A stretch of 64,000 nucleotides of DNA from Chryseobacterium artocarpi (GCF_001684975.1 NZ_MAYH01000034.1:124001-188000); one strand, 5' to 3'. Positions 16,727 through 25,697 are shown, numbered from the stretch's first letter. Numbers and translations: made by a program. The notes: generated by a model from the sequence alone, not told the origin.

Positions 16727-17752
16727 TTATTTGATATCCTTATCAGAAACGGCAGCATTTCGTGCTTTTGCCAACATTGGAATAGAAATAAGTCCCATCA
16801 CCAGCATAATCACAATCTGCAGCGGTAAAGAAATAAAGGAATAGGTAAGTCCCATTTCTCCTCCCAAGTCTGCACTTTTTCCTACGGAGATAAAAAGAGC
16901 CATAAAACCATACTTCATCGCAAGATTATAAGCTCCGATTCCTCCACTTGCCGGAATAATCATTCCCAGTGTTCCTACAACAATAATGAAAAAGCCGTCT
17001 GCAAAGGTAAATGCTGAGGTTTCAGGAAGTGCAAAACACACCAGATATGCCGCAAAATAATAAGAAATCCAGATTCCTAATGTGTAAAGTATAAACTTCC
17101 CTTTCTGTTTTAATTTAAAAATTGTTGTTAGTCCCTGGAAAATTCCGTCTATAAAATTGACAATCTTACCCAAAAAAGGCACATTCGCTAATCTCTTTTT
17201 AAAGACAAAAAATAAAACGGTACCTCCAATCAATATGGAAAGAACGAGTAATATTTTATTGGTATTAAAATTTACCCCCGAATTTTCATAAAATGAAAGG
17301 ATTGCCTCATATTTGAATAATAAAGTCAATCCGAGAAATCCCAACATACAAATCAGATCCACTACTCTTTCAAGAATAATTGTTCCAAAAGATTTGTCTA
17401 CCGGTACTTTTTCTACTCCATATAAAGCAGTAGCTCTTGCCAGTTCACCACTTCTCGGAATCGTCAGATTCATCAGGTATCCAAATGATATGGACCAAAG
17501 TGAATTGGAGTTTGATATCTGATGTCCCATTGGCTCCAGCATTAAATTCCAACGAATTGCTCTGAACCAATAAGCAAGAAGCCCAAATACAGCTGCAAAT
17601 AATACCCAAATATAGTTTGCCTTAGCCAATGACTGCTGAATCACCTTAAAATCAAGACCTTTTAAGGCAAGCCATAAAAAAAAGCCTGCAAAAGCAAGCG
17701 ATATTACTATTGTAAGTATTGATTTTAAAGGATTTTTTGATGTTTTCTCCAT
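16727..17752 (-). CDS. Lysylphosphatidylglycerol-synthase-like (UPF0104) membrane protein
   Basis: 341 residues with about eight membrane helices, resembling the membrane (flippase-like) half of MprF without the aminoacyl-transfer domain. Characteristic stretches are YWFRAIRWNLML, IPRSGELARA and IIPASGGIGAYN. Family members are proposed to move lipids across the inner membrane; the substrate here is unknown. It begins 3 bp after panD and ends at the 16680-16705 terminator, so the two form an operon. Confidence 0.9.
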   Translation of the reverse strand: MEKTSKNPLKSILTIVISLAFAGFFLWLALKGLDFKVIQQSLAKANYIWVLFAAVFGLLAYWFRAIRWNLMLEPMGHQISNSNSLWSISFGYLMNLTIPRSGELARATALYGVEKVPVDKSFGTIILERVVDLICMLGFLGLTLLFKYEAILSFYENSGVNFNTNKILLVLSILIGGTVLFFVFKKRLANVPFLGKIVNFIDGIFQGLTTIFKLKQKGKFILYTLGIWISYYFAAYLVCFALPETSAFTFADGFFIIVVGTLGMIIPASGGIGAYNLAMKYGFMALFISVGKSADLGGEMGLTYSFISLPLQIVIMLVMGLISIPMLAKARNAAVSDKDIK

Positions 17753-17755
17753 GAA

Positions 17756-18106
17756 TTATGTAAGCAGGTTTGTTTTTTCATCCGGGAAAACGATTTTCGG
17801 CTGGAAGTCTTTTGCTTCTTCCGGTGTCATCTGCGCATAGGCAATAATGATGATGATATCATCCCTTTGTACCTTTCTTGCAGCAGGACCGTTCAGGCAT
17901 ACTTCTCCCGACTTTCTTTTTCCTTTGATAACATAGGTATCAAAACGCTCCCCATTATTCACATTCACGATATAGACCCTTTCTCCCACTACCAATCCGG
18001 CAGCTTCTATAAGATCTTCATCTATCGTTATACTTCCTATATAATTAAGGTCAGAGGCTGTTACTCTTACCCTATGGATCTTGGACTTGAAAACTTCTAT
18101 TAACAT
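17756..18106 (-). CDS. panD: Aspartate 1-decarboxylase
   Basis: 116 residues. Makes beta-alanine from L-aspartate for pantothenate and coenzyme A synthesis. The self-cleavage site Gly24-Ser25 that yields the pyruvoyl group is present (NYIGSITID), as is the NGPAAR motif near residue 73. The length is slightly shorter than the E. coli enzyme. A TAAATTTG -7 box (18118-18111, minus strand) ends just 4 nt before the ATG, suggesting a leaderless transcript. Confidence 0.97.
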   Translation of the reverse strand: MLIEVFKSKIHRVRVTASDLNYIGSITIDEDLIEAAGLVVGERVYIVNVNNGERFDTYVIKGKRKSGEVCLNGPAARKVQRDDIIIIIAYAQMTPEEAKDFQPKIVFPDEKTNLLT

Positions 18107-18110
18107 GCTG

Positions 18111-18118
18111 CAAATTTA
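18111..18118 (-). promoter_or_regulatory. panD promoter -7 box
   Basis: Minus strand TAAATTTG, an exact TAnnTTTG match, separated from the panD ATG by only CAGC. Position predicts transcription starting at or next to the start codon. Confidence 0.5.
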
Positions 18119-18441
18119 TTAATAAAAATTAATAAATCAGACCTTTAGTATCATTAAAAAACTCCCACAAACACAGGCTATTAATTTTATAAAAGACAAA
18201 AAAAATTAATTTTAGATGCAGAATTATTAATTATATTCTTAAAAATATCAATACTTTATACTCAATTTAGGATTTAATAAATACAGGAAATAATATTAAG
18301 TTTTTGCTAAAGTCAATAAACATAAGCATTTGGCATGATTTTAGTAACCTGTAACGTAGATTTTTCGTAAAAAACCGAATTATCATATTTTAACTATTTT
18401 CACTAAAAAGTAAAAAAATTGTATAAGTTTTAATAAAAAAA
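18119..18441. other. AT-rich gap between panD and HU genes
   Basis: No coding frame or hairpin stands out. TTGGCATGATTTTAGTA (18330-18346) has partial likeness to a sigma-54 site, but the -12 GC is changed to GT. The gap otherwise serves the divergent promoters. Confidence 0.4.
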
Positions 18442-18471
18442 TTGCACAATTAGAAAATAGTATTATATTTG
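18442..18471 (+). promoter_or_regulatory. Strong housekeeping promoter of the HU gene
   Basis: TTG (18442-18444), 19 bp spacer, TATATTTG (18464-18471). This is a full match to the Bacteroidota -33/-7 pattern, placing the 5' end about 28 nt before the ATG. Confidence 0.7.
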
Positions 18472-18505
18472 CTATAATTACGAACTAACTTTAATATTAA
18501 AAATT

Positions 18506-18796
18506 ATGAACAAGTCTGAATTAATCGACGCAATCGCAAAAGATGCAGGTATCACTAAAGTTGCAGCAAAGGCTGCTTTAGAATCTTTCATTTCTAACGT
18601 AACTTCTACTTTAAAGAAAAAAGACGGAAAAGTTTCTTTAGTAGGTTTCGGTACTTTCTCAGTAGCTGAGAGAGCAGCTAGACAAGGTATTAACCCTGCA
18701 ACTAAAAAACCAATCAAAATTGCTGCTAAAAAAGTTGCTAAATTCAAGGCTGGAGCTGATTTATCAAATGCAGTTTCTGGTGCTAAGAAAAAATAA
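18506..18796 (+). CDS. hup: HU family DNA-binding protein
   Basis: 96 residues, a small basic nucleoid protein that bends DNA as a dimer. N-terminal MNKSELIDAIAKDAGITK and the core VGFGTFSVAERAARQGINPATKKP (arm region, about residues 46-70) are typical. The tail AVSGAKKK is Lys-rich. It is a single-gene unit with a strong promoter and a terminator 25 bp after the stop. Confidence 0.97.
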   Translation: MNKSELIDAIAKDAGITKVAAKAALESFISNVTSTLKKKDGKVSLVGFGTFSVAERAARQGINPATKKPIKIAAKKVAKFKAGADLSNAVSGAKKK

Positions 18797-18820
18797 TCAT
18801 TCAGATTACAAAAATTCAAG

Positions 18821-18847
18821 GGCTGTTTCTAGGAAGCAGCCTTTTTT
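18821..18847 (+). terminator. Intrinsic terminator of the HU gene
   Basis: GGCTGTTTC (18821-18829) pairs with GAAGCAGCC (18833-18841) over a 3-base loop, followed by six T. Confidence 0.85.
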
Positions 18848-18950
18848 GTGCCTTGTAATTACGGATAACAAATTGTGAATTCCTCAAAAAGAGATTTAAG
18901 ACTATTTCATTAAAACCATCAATGGTAAATGAAGATGTTAAGATCATTAG

Positions 18951-19013
18951 GTTTTGGCTAAAGCCTTTTGATGGAAAAAAATAAGCGGGCTGAAGCCCGC
19001 TCCTATTGATACA
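18951..19013. repeat. Dispersed two-hairpin intergenic repeat, copy 2
   Basis: GTTTTGGCTAAAGCC, then a 23-bp variable part, then GCGGGCTGAAGCCCGC (perfect hairpin) and TCCTATTGATA. It matches the layout of copy 1 at 10572-10640 and again lies between gene ends, here HU and pdxH, which converge. Confidence 0.65.
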
Positions 19014-19079
19014 TATCATTCTTTATAAATTGATATCCTAACCTATTTTAAAAGCCGGATATTCTCTATCTTAGTTTCT

Positions 19080-19721
19080 CTATGGAGCCAATCGTGAAAC
19101 TTTCCAATCGAGATCTTCTAACGTATAAATAATCCTGTCATGAAGGCGATTGGGACGCCCTTGCCAGAATTCAATCTCGTATGGTCTTGCGAGATAACCA
19201 CCCCAATTTGCAGGTCTGGGAACTTCGCTGTTTTCATACTGCTTTTCAAGCTCTTTCAATTTCTCTTCCAGAAATTCTCTGTTTGGAATTTCCTGACTTT
19301 GTGGTGAAACTACAGCCCCTAGCTGGCTTCCCTTCGGTCTTGAATGAAAATAGCCATCACTCAAATTTTCTGCTACTTTTTCAAGATTCGCTTTGATGAT
19401 AATCTGCCTTTCCAGATTAGGCCAGAAAAAATGCAGACATGCTTTATGATTGTTTTCTATTGCTCTTCCTTTTTTACTGTCGTAGTTGGTGTAGAAAATA
19501 AATCCTTCATGAGTATATGCTTTCAACAATACCATCCTTGTTCTCGGGCAACCATCTTCCTCTACTGTAGAAACAGCCATAGCATTAGCTTCAGAGACCT
19601 CCGGGCTCTCACTTGCATCCAAAAACCAATCTCTGAATTGTTCAATTGGATTTTGTTTTATCTCACTTTCAATAAGTTGGGATTTCTCGTACACTTTTCT
19701 TTTGTCGTGCAGGTTTTCCAT
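19080..19721 (-). CDS. pdxH: Pyridoxamine 5'-phosphate oxidase
   Basis: 213 residues. FMN enzyme that oxidises pyridoxamine or pyridoxine 5'-phosphate to pyridoxal 5'-phosphate. Family marks: RTRMVLLK, FYTNYDSKKG, HFFWPNLERQI, a central SRPKGSQLGAVVSPQSQ and the C-terminal EFWQGRPNRLHDRI signature. Full length, single gene, starting back to back with the yqgE gene (24 bp between starts). Confidence 0.97.
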   Translation of the reverse strand: MENLHDKRKVYEKSQLIESEIKQNPIEQFRDWFLDASESPEVSEANAMAVSTVEEDGCPRTRMVLLKAYTHEGFIFYTNYDSKKGRAIENNHKACLHFFWPNLERQIIIKANLEKVAENLSDGYFHSRPKGSQLGAVVSPQSQEIPNREFLEEKLKELEKQYENSEVPRPANWGGYLARPYEIEFWQGRPNRLHDRIIYTLEDLDWKVSRLAP

Positions 19722-19734
19722 AAATATTTTTTAT

Positions 19735-19742
19735 TAAATTTG
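19735..19742 (+). promoter_or_regulatory. yqgE promoter -7 box
   Basis: TAAATTTG, an exact -7 consensus, ends 3 nt before the ATG at 19746. This predicts a leaderless mRNA. Confidence 0.45.
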
Positions 19743-19745
19743 AGT

Positions 19746-20294
19746 ATGAATCACTCATACAAAGGTAAAATATTAATCTCGACACCTGACATTTCCGGCG
19801 ATATTTTTTCCAGATCGGTTGTATTGGTCATTGAACATAATGAAAGTGGTGCATTTGGTTTGATATTGAATAAGAAAAACAGCCAGATGAGTAGTAAGTT
19901 CAAGGATTTCTTTGATTTTAAAATTGAAGTATATGATGGAGGTCCTGTAGAAAATGATAAGGTATTTTTCATTGTAAAAGGAAAGAAGGTAACTGAAATC
20001 TATTCTGAGATTACTGATGAATATTATCTTACCGAAGATATTGAGCGTATCATTCATGCCGTATTGAATAATGAACTGGATATTCATAATGTAAAGATTT
20101 TTTCGGGATATTCAGGATGGTCTCCTAATCAATTGGATACTGAGGTTCAGAGAAAGATGTGGACGGTTGTAGATGTTTACAATCTGGATTATACTTTACC
20201 GAATGACCAGACTTTATGGAAATCCATAATGCAAAACCTTGGCGGTGAATTTTTACTCTGGGCAAATTCTCCTGAAGACATTTCATTGAATTAA
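19746..20294 (+). CDS. YqgE/AlgH family protein
   Basis: 182 residues from ATG 19746; an in-frame upstream extension would run through pdxH on the other strand and is not believable. Typical family blocks: GKILISTPDISGDIFSRSVV, HNESGAFGLILNK, DGGPV, and FSGYSGWSPNQLD. The biochemical role is not known; AlgH was linked to alginate regulation in Pseudomonas. No membrane segment. Next to pdxH, and near the class IV aminotransferase gene, a grouping I recall from other Flavobacteriia. Confidence 0.93.
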   Translation: MNHSYKGKILISTPDISGDIFSRSVVLVIEHNESGAFGLILNKKNSQMSSKFKDFFDFKIEVYDGGPVENDKVFFIVKGKKVTEIYSEITDEYYLTEDIERIIHAVLNNELDIHNVKIFSGYSGWSPNQLDTEVQRKMWTVVDVYNLDYTLPNDQTLWKSIMQNLGGEFLLWANSPEDISLN

Positions 20295-20396
20295 TAGTAT
20301 ACTTTCACAGAAATAAAACAATTAACAAATTTTAAGATTCTGTTAACCAATTTTAAAGAAAGTTTTTCCGTTCTTTGAAAAACCAAAATCACTGAA

Positions 20397-20978
20397 ATGA
20401 AAGGTATTACATTACTTGCTTTATCAATCTTTTCGACTGCCTTTTTATCATTTGCACCTATTAACAAGAAGTATATTGTTATTGATGCCAGCCACGGCGG
20501 AAATGACCAGGGAGTTACCTATGGTGATTTTAAAGAGAAAAATATCACTCTAAATATTGCCAAAGAAATACAGAAAATTAATGGCAACCAAGGTGAATAT
20601 GAAATCATTCTGACAAGAGATACGGATACTTTCCCTACTCTTTCTGAAAGAACAGCACAAATCAATAAGCTCAATCCTGAAATGGTTATTTCACTGCATG
20701 TGAATTCTTCTCCGCAAAAGGAAACGACTGATCAGGGAACTGAAATTTTCACTCAAAACTCTGAAGTATCAAGAAAGCTTGCTGAAAAAATTTCTAAAAA
20801 ATTTAATGCCCGAAAGATTGAAGACAGAAATCTTCATATGCTAAGAGAAACCAAAGCTCCGGCTGTATTGGTAGAACTCGGATTTATGAATAATTCCGTG
20901 GACAGACAATATATCACGAGTGAAAGCGGGCAAAAAGAAATCGCACAAAAATTCGTTGAGATCATCAACGAGTACTAA
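20397..20978 (+). CDS. N-acetylmuramoyl-L-alanine amidase (Amidase_3)
   Basis: 193 residues. Signal peptide (MKGITLLALSIFSTAFLSFA) then an AmiC-like catalytic domain. Zinc and catalytic residues are visible: His in DASHGGNDQG, Glu in FKEKNITL, His in SLHVNSS and the last Glu in LVELGFMNN. It cuts the amide between N-acetylmuramic acid and the stem peptide in the periplasm. It lacks the AMIN and LysM targeting domains, so it is a minimal form. A terminator follows. Confidence 0.95.
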   Translation: MKGITLLALSIFSTAFLSFAPINKKYIVIDASHGGNDQGVTYGDFKEKNITLNIAKEIQKINGNQGEYEIILTRDTDTFPTLSERTAQINKLNPEMVISLHVNSSPQKETTDQGTEIFTQNSEVSRKLAEKISKKFNARKIEDRNLHMLRETKAPAVLVELGFMNNSVDRQYITSESGQKEIAQKFVEIINEY

Positions 20979-21010
20979 ATAAAAAAACAATTTCTGATTT
21001 ATTCAGAATA

Positions 21011-21054
21011 AAACCCGGTAAAGGACTTCTGGAACTTTGTTGTTTACCGGGTTT
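21011..21054. terminator. Bidirectional terminator between amidase and aminotransferase genes
   Basis: AAACCCGGTAAA (21011-21022) is the exact complement of TTTACCGGGTTT (21043-21054), loop 20 bases, between two converging genes. Confidence 0.65.
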
Positions 21055-21061
21055 GTCAATT

Positions 21062-21877
21062 TTATTGATTAAAACTCTTTTTCCAACCTTCTACCAATTC
21101 TGTGAATCGGGAAGTTTCAAAGGTCTTATTTCTTATTTTACCTACAGAAAATATGCCTTTCTCATCTGAAATCATTAAAATTTCTTCGGCTTTCTGAGAT
21201 TCAAATGCAATAATCTCGTGTTCTTGGATATCTGCAAGCTTATTTTTATGTAAAAAAGTAACAAAATTCTCCATTAAAGGGGAAATGTAGGCTCCTTCGG
21301 TTTGTTTTGGAACTTTAATCACATCTCCTTCAAGAAATAAAAGATTACCTGAAGTGGTACGTGCAATTCTCTTATTTGGATTTAAAAGAATAACGTCATC
21401 AAGGTCGTTTTCCTGGGCATAAATACTTCCGTAAATATTTTCCGGGCAATGTACTCTAATATTGCTTAGCAGGTTATTATTGACATTAATTTCTTTGATC
21501 AAATCCAGCTCCAAAGGTCTTTCGTGAACAGCCAATAGATCATCCATTTCTGTTATTTCATAAAAATAGGAAACAGAAGATTTTGCCAGTGTCAATTCAT
21601 TCTGGTTTCTAAATACCTGGAAATTGATAATTCCATTATTTATCCCCTTACCGTCTATTATTTCCTTTTGGAATAATGTCTGGAAAAACTCCAGTGTATA
21701 GGTTAAAGGAATATTCAGTCTCATCTTTCTCATGGAAGCCATCAGGAAGAAATAACATTCTTCATCCATGATCAATCCACCATTTCTCACAAAGAAAGAG
21801 ACCTTTACTGCGTCGCCCCAAAGAAAGGCTCTATTTTTTACATTTAATGCGTCTGATGTAAAATATTGATTTTCCAA
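21062..21877 (-). CDS. Class IV aminotransferase-like protein lacking the catalytic lysine
   Basis: 271 residues with the branched-chain/4-amino-4-deoxychorismate lyase fold order: N-terminal NRAFLWGDAV, central FQVFRNQ, then LLSNIRVH where active enzymes have SN-x-K with the PLP lysine. Here the lysine is Arg, and the later E-x-x-x-SN motif reads ARTTSGN. So it probably cannot form the normal PLP aldimine and may be a regulatory or binding protein. It lies 78 bp downstream of the START-like gene on the same strand. Confidence 0.82.
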   Translation of the reverse strand: MENQYFTSDALNVKNRAFLWGDAVKVSFFVRNGGLIMDEECYFFLMASMRKMRLNIPLTYTLEFFQTLFQKEIIDGKGINNGIINFQVFRNQNELTLAKSSVSYFYEITEMDDLLAVHERPLELDLIKEINVNNNLLSNIRVHCPENIYGSIYAQENDLDDVILLNPNKRIARTTSGNLLFLEGDVIKVPKQTEGAYISPLMENFVTFLHKNKLADIQEHEIIAFESQKAEEILMISDEKGIFSVGKIRNKTFETSRFTELVEGWKKSFNQ

Positions 21878-21955
21878 TTTTTGATGTGATTTATTTATAA
21901 AAAAATAATGAACGATAAATCGTTCATCAGTTTTATCATTTAATACAGCCCTGCA

Positions 21956-22342
21956 TTATGCAGCACCTAATTTTATTCTGAGATTCTCAATAAGATTTTC
22001 CCAATACATTGCGTTTTCATCTTCATCTCCTTCTTCACAGAAATCTGTAATATTCAGAGCTAGATCTTCTGTAATATCGTCTATTACGATAGTCATTTCA
22101 AAGAAATTCTTAGTTCCTTCGTCTTCTTCCCATCTGAAACGTACGAAACCTTCAGGCTTATATCTGATCAAAGTGGCCTTTTCAGCAGGACCTCCACCCC
22201 AGCTAAAAAAGAAATCATCGCCTTTCTCTGTAACCTCATCCGCAAACCATTCAGACAATCCCTCCGCAGTCGCCAGATATTCATATAAAATCTCTGATAA
22301 ACAGTGCATTGGAAATTCGTAATGGACTTTATGTTTCGCCAT
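21956..22342 (-). CDS. START-like/SRPBCC domain protein
   Basis: 128 residues, a cytosolic helix-grip fold related to AHSA1: YEFPMHCLSEILYEYLATAEGLSEWFADEV, then SWGGGPAEKATLIRYKP and VRFRWEEDEG, ending in a long helix (AMYWENLIENLRIKLGAA). The fold binds hydrophobic ligands; the ligand here is unknown. It is upstream of, and probably co-transcribed with, the degenerate class IV aminotransferase gene. Confidence 0.88.
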   Translation of the reverse strand: MAKHKVHYEFPMHCLSEILYEYLATAEGLSEWFADEVTEKGDDFFFSWGGGPAEKATLIRYKPEGFVRFRWEEDEGTKNFFEMTIVIDDITEDLALNITDFCEEGDEDENAMYWENLIENLRIKLGAA

Positions 22343-22496
22343 ATATCTTTGTTTTTATCGTCCCGCAATATATAAATTAATTTTTTTATTACACAAAATT
22401 GCAGTTACTTTTTTAAAGAATCTGCATGATATTTATCAGAGATCAAAAATCTCTATTATGTTAAGTATGAACCCTTAAAACCATCATGTATTGCAT

Positions 22497-22526
22497 AAAA
22501 AAATCTCTCTGTAACAGGGAGATTTT
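22497..22526 (-). terminator. Intrinsic terminator
   Basis: AAATCTCTCTGT and ACAGGGAGATTT pair with one G-U; the A-run at 22497-22503 gives a T-run on the minus strand. It ends the outer-membrane protein gene that stops at 22559. Confidence 0.7.
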
Positions 22527-22558
22527 ATATAGAAGGCTATGACTAGGTTTTAGATCAT

Positions 22559-23125
22559 TTAAAAATGAAAATTAAGTTCTACAAAACCAATTTTTCCAAA
22601 TCCTGTTTCGCTCCAACCTGTTTTTTTATCTTTTTGGAATGTATCTTTATCTGTGATATAGATATATTTGTAATAAAACATAGGCTCTGTAGATATAGAG
22701 AAGTGTGGAGAAATAAAATACTGCACTCCTATAAATGCTCCTATCCCATTATCATATTGAGGTTTATTAATATTTTTATAATTAGAATATCTCATGAAGT
22801 AATCTGCTCCATAATAGAAATTCCAGTTTCGATATCTTTTCAAGTTTCTGTCTACTCCTAATTTTATAGCAAACTGAGTAAACCCACCTTCGCTATCGTC
22901 TTTTTTGAAGTCAAATCCGGTTCTGTAAGACCATTTTCCTTTTGGTGAATATCTGTAATTGATGATCATCGCATTATCATCCGAGGCAAAAATGGATTTA
23001 ATAAATTTATTGATCCCAATTCCGATCTGATGCTGTGGAATGGTAAACAAAGTGTCTTTCTGAGCTTGTGCCATGCAAAGCACTGAGAAGAAAAAGAAGA
23101 AAAAAGCTGTTGTAATACGTTTCAT
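22559..23125 (-). CDS. Small outer-membrane beta-barrel protein
   Basis: 188 residues from ATG 23125, chosen because it begins directly with the signal peptide (MKRITTAFFFFFFSVLCMAQA). The mature part alternates aromatic and polar residues (YRYSPKGKWSYRTGFDF, NWNFYYGADYFMRYS) and ends in Phe (VELNFHF), the typical outer-membrane barrel signature. About eight strands are expected. Function unknown. Lies 59 bp after a lipoprotein gene in the same direction. Confidence 0.8.
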   Translation of the reverse strand: MKRITTAFFFFFFSVLCMAQAQKDTLFTIPQHQIGIGINKFIKSIFASDDNAMIINYRYSPKGKWSYRTGFDFKKDDSEGGFTQFAIKLGVDRNLKRYRNWNFYYGADYFMRYSNYKNINKPQYDNGIGAFIGVQYFISPHFSISTEPMFYYKYIYITDKDTFQKDKKTGWSETGFGKIGFVELNFHF

Positions 23126-23184
23126 AATAAAAAACATCTCAAAGACCGGTTTTGTCTTTGAGATGTGTATTTGGGTTGTTATAT

Positions 23185-24261
23185 TTATTTTATGTAGTTT
23201 GCAAATATAGCTTTGATCTTTTCTTCAAAATCACCGATGTATACATCTGTATTTTCAGTTGTACCGTCAAAGTAAACAATGAAGAATTCTCCTTTTCCAT
23301 TTACAGTTTTATAAACAATATCTCCGACCTTTTGTCCTGAATAGAATACTTCAGCCTTAGAATTTGCATTGATCTGAGCATCTGTAGGATCATTAATTGG
23401 AGCTAATGCCTCAACATTCATGCTATAAGTAATTTTCAGATTTCCTTCTCTTACATATCCTGACACTGCTTTAAAATCGTCCTTAGATGAAATGTTTGCA
23501 TAGTCAGCGTGTTTTAAAGTAACGTTAGCTACAACTTCACCGCTAGGACCCTGAGGAGTTGCTGCAGCATATTTAAGCTGGAAATCTTTGCTTGAGTTTC
23601 TTTGCCATACGATATTCTGCGTCATTGGAGATGCATAAATCTGAACATTTGCACTGATTGGCATACTAAAGTTAGTACTATTATCAAAAGTAACATTTGA
23701 TAAATTCATACTAAAGATCGTGTTATTGCTTCTTTTTAATGTAAGATTAAATGTTTTTGGAAGCCAGATTGTTTCAGAATTGTAACTTGTCTGAGTATCT
23801 GTGTAAGAAGTAAGTGTCAGTTCTCCATCAACAGCTGCCTGGTTTTGCACAGATGGGAATTTAAGAACAACAGCAGAGGCATTCGCTGTTTTAGTCCATG
23901 CACCTGTAGCATTGTCATAAGTATATGTTCCCAGTTTACTTGCAAATTGCAGTTTGTTATCAATCAAAACATCGCCGTATTGATTTTCAAAACTTTCTAC
24001 AACATTGTTCAGATAGCTATCATCATACTCTTGTGCAGTATTATTAAACATCGTATACAAGATATACTTGGACAGATCTCCATCGTCCAATGTATTTAAT
24101 TTGTCGTAAAAACCATTGATGGTTTTCTTAATGTTTTCTTTGTCTTGTGCTACTGAAGTTGTACGATTCTCTGATACAACATCATCGGAAGAACTTCCGC
24201 ACGCTTGAATTCCAAGAATGGTAACTAATCCCATTCCTGCGAATAAAATAAATTTTTTCAT
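23185..24261 (-). CDS. Hypothetical lipoprotein
   Basis: 358 residues. Signal peptide with lipobox GIQAC; the residues after Cys (GSSSDDV) are polar and acidic, compatible with the surface-export signal described for Bacteroidota lipoproteins. The body is Thr/Asn/Ser-rich and predicted mainly beta-stranded, without a domain I recognise. It is followed by the small outer-membrane barrel gene, so the two may cooperate at the outer membrane. Confidence 0.8.
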   Translation of the reverse strand: MKKFILFAGMGLVTILGIQACGSSSDDVVSENRTTSVAQDKENIKKTINGFYDKLNTLDDGDLSKYILYTMFNNTAQEYDDSYLNNVVESFENQYGDVLIDNKLQFASKLGTYTYDNATGAWTKTANASAVVLKFPSVQNQAAVDGELTLTSYTDTQTSYNSETIWLPKTFNLTLKRSNNTIFSMNLSNVTFDNSTNFSMPISANVQIYASPMTQNIVWQRNSSKDFQLKYAAATPQGPSGEVVANVTLKHADYANISSKDDFKAVSGYVREGNLKITYSMNVEALAPINDPTDAQINANSKAEVFYSGQKVGDIVYKTVNGKGEFFIVYFDGTTENTDVYIGDFEEKIKAIFANYIK

Positions 24262-24328
24262 GGTTATTTTTTTACGGTGCGAAAGTATATATTTTTTTTA
24301 TTTATTCAAAGCGTTTAACTAAAAACAC

Positions 24329-25510
24329 TTATTTATCATCTAAGATCTCTAAAATAATCTCACACCCTTTTCTTATCTCATCTTTGGAAATTGTCATTGG
24401 TGGGGAGATTCTCAGATATTCATTTCTGTAAAGCTGCCAGAAAACAATAAGTCCTTTTTCCATACATTTCTTAGCTACTTCCAATGTATATTCAGGTTCT
24501 CCAAGATTTACAGCAAGCATCAATCCTTTACCGTTGATATTTTTAATTTTCGGGTGAACCAGAAGTTCTCTGAACAATTTTTCTTTTTCTTCCACTTCAT
24601 TCATTAAACCACTTTCCAAGACTTCTTTTAAAGTAGCATAACTGGCTGCAGCGATCAATGGGTTTCCTCCAAAAGTGGTAATATGCCCCAGCTTTGGTGA
24701 ATGGGATAATGTTTCCATAATTTTACGAGAACTCATGAATGCTCCTACCGGAACTCCACCACCCATTCCTTTCCCCATAACAAGGATATCCGGAACGATA
24801 CCAAAATGCTCAAAGGAGAATAGTTTTCCTGTTCTTCCGAATCCCGGTTGAATCTCGTCTAAGATTAAAAGTGCTCCTACTTCTTCACATCTTTTTTTCA
24901 ACTTGATCAGATAATCCTGATCCGGAACTAAGAACCCTGCTGCTCCCTGAATGGTTTCCAGAATAACACAAGCTGTCTTCTCAGTAATTTTATCGAAATC
25001 ATTTTCATTATTGAATTCAATAAAAGTGACCATCGGTAATAGCGGACGGAATTCTCTCTTATGATTTTCATTTCCAGAAACACTTAATGCACCGTGAGTA
25101 TTCCCATGATAAGAATTTTTAAAGGAAACAATTTCTTCTCTTCCTGTATATCTTTTAGCCAGTTTTAAGCTTCCATCTATTGCCTCCGCTCCACTATTTA
25201 CCAGATAAGTAACCTCCAAAGGTTCCGGAGTAGCTTCTGCCAGCAATTTACACAATGCAATAGGCTTTTCCTGGGCGTATTCACCGTACACCATTACATG
25301 AAGATATTTATCTGCCTGTTCTTTAATGGCGTTCACCACTTTTGGGTGTGAATGTCCCAATGTATTGGCAGAAACTCCTGCTACAAAATCAAGATATTTC
25401 TTTCCATCGGTGCCATAAATATAGCTCCCTTCTGCTTTTTCTACTTCAAAACCTGCGGCAAACTTAGTAGTCTGTGCCTGATATACATAAAAATCTTTGT
25501 GCATTTCCAT
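24329..25510 (-). CDS. Class III aminotransferase
   Basis: 393 residues. PLP enzyme of the acetylornithine/4-aminobutyrate aminotransferase group: VNSGAEAIDGSLKLA, SYHGNTHGALS, LILDEIQPGFGRTG, and the PLP lysine in VMGKGMGGGVPVG, then TTFGGNP. The start at 25510 is preferred because a longer frame from 25531 would use a TTG lying inside the TAGCTTTG -7 box (25536-25529). The substrate cannot be fixed from sequence; ornithine, acetylornithine or beta-alanine are possible. Confidence 0.93.
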   Translation of the reverse strand: MEMHKDFYVYQAQTTKFAAGFEVEKAEGSYIYGTDGKKYLDFVAGVSANTLGHSHPKVVNAIKEQADKYLHVMVYGEYAQEKPIALCKLLAEATPEPLEVTYLVNSGAEAIDGSLKLAKRYTGREEIVSFKNSYHGNTHGALSVSGNENHKREFRPLLPMVTFIEFNNENDFDKITEKTACVILETIQGAAGFLVPDQDYLIKLKKRCEEVGALLILDEIQPGFGRTGKLFSFEHFGIVPDILVMGKGMGGGVPVGAFMSSRKIMETLSHSPKLGHITTFGGNPLIAAASYATLKEVLESGLMNEVEEKEKLFRELLVHPKIKNINGKGLMLAVNLGEPEYTLEVAKKCMEKGLIVFWQLYRNEYLRISPPMTISKDEIRKGCEIILEILDDK

Positions 25511-25669
25511 CGTCTCAAAAAATTTAAGCAAAGCTATAAAAGATTCATCAAATGCCGAAATTATTGAATGAGAATAAAAGCCATCCTTAATAATTGAAGA
25601 GATTAATACTAAAAGGAAAATGGAAGGGCAAAAAAATGTTTTATTTCTAATAAAATTAATAGAATAAAA

Positions 25670-25691
25670 AACCGCTTTGGTAAAAGCGGTT
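25670..25691 (-). terminator. Intrinsic terminator of the fur-ostA operon
   Basis: AACCGCTTT (25670-25678) and AAAGCGGTT (25683-25691) pair over a 4-base loop, with a T-run on the minus strand. Confidence 0.75.
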
Positions 25692-25697
25692 CATATA

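Noticed and set aside
18330..18346. Sigma-54-like promoter TTGGCATGATTTTAGTA upstream of HU
   Set aside because: The -24 GG fits but the essential -12 GC is GT, and a full housekeeping promoter lies closer to the gene.
18816..19019. Minus-strand open frame between HU and pdxH
   Set aside because: It runs through the HU terminator and the dispersed repeat; no protein-like composition.
19344..19745. N-terminal extension of the YqgE/AlgH frame
   Set aside because: It lies antisense to pdxH, has no family similarity, and the conserved domain begins at 19746 just after a promoter.
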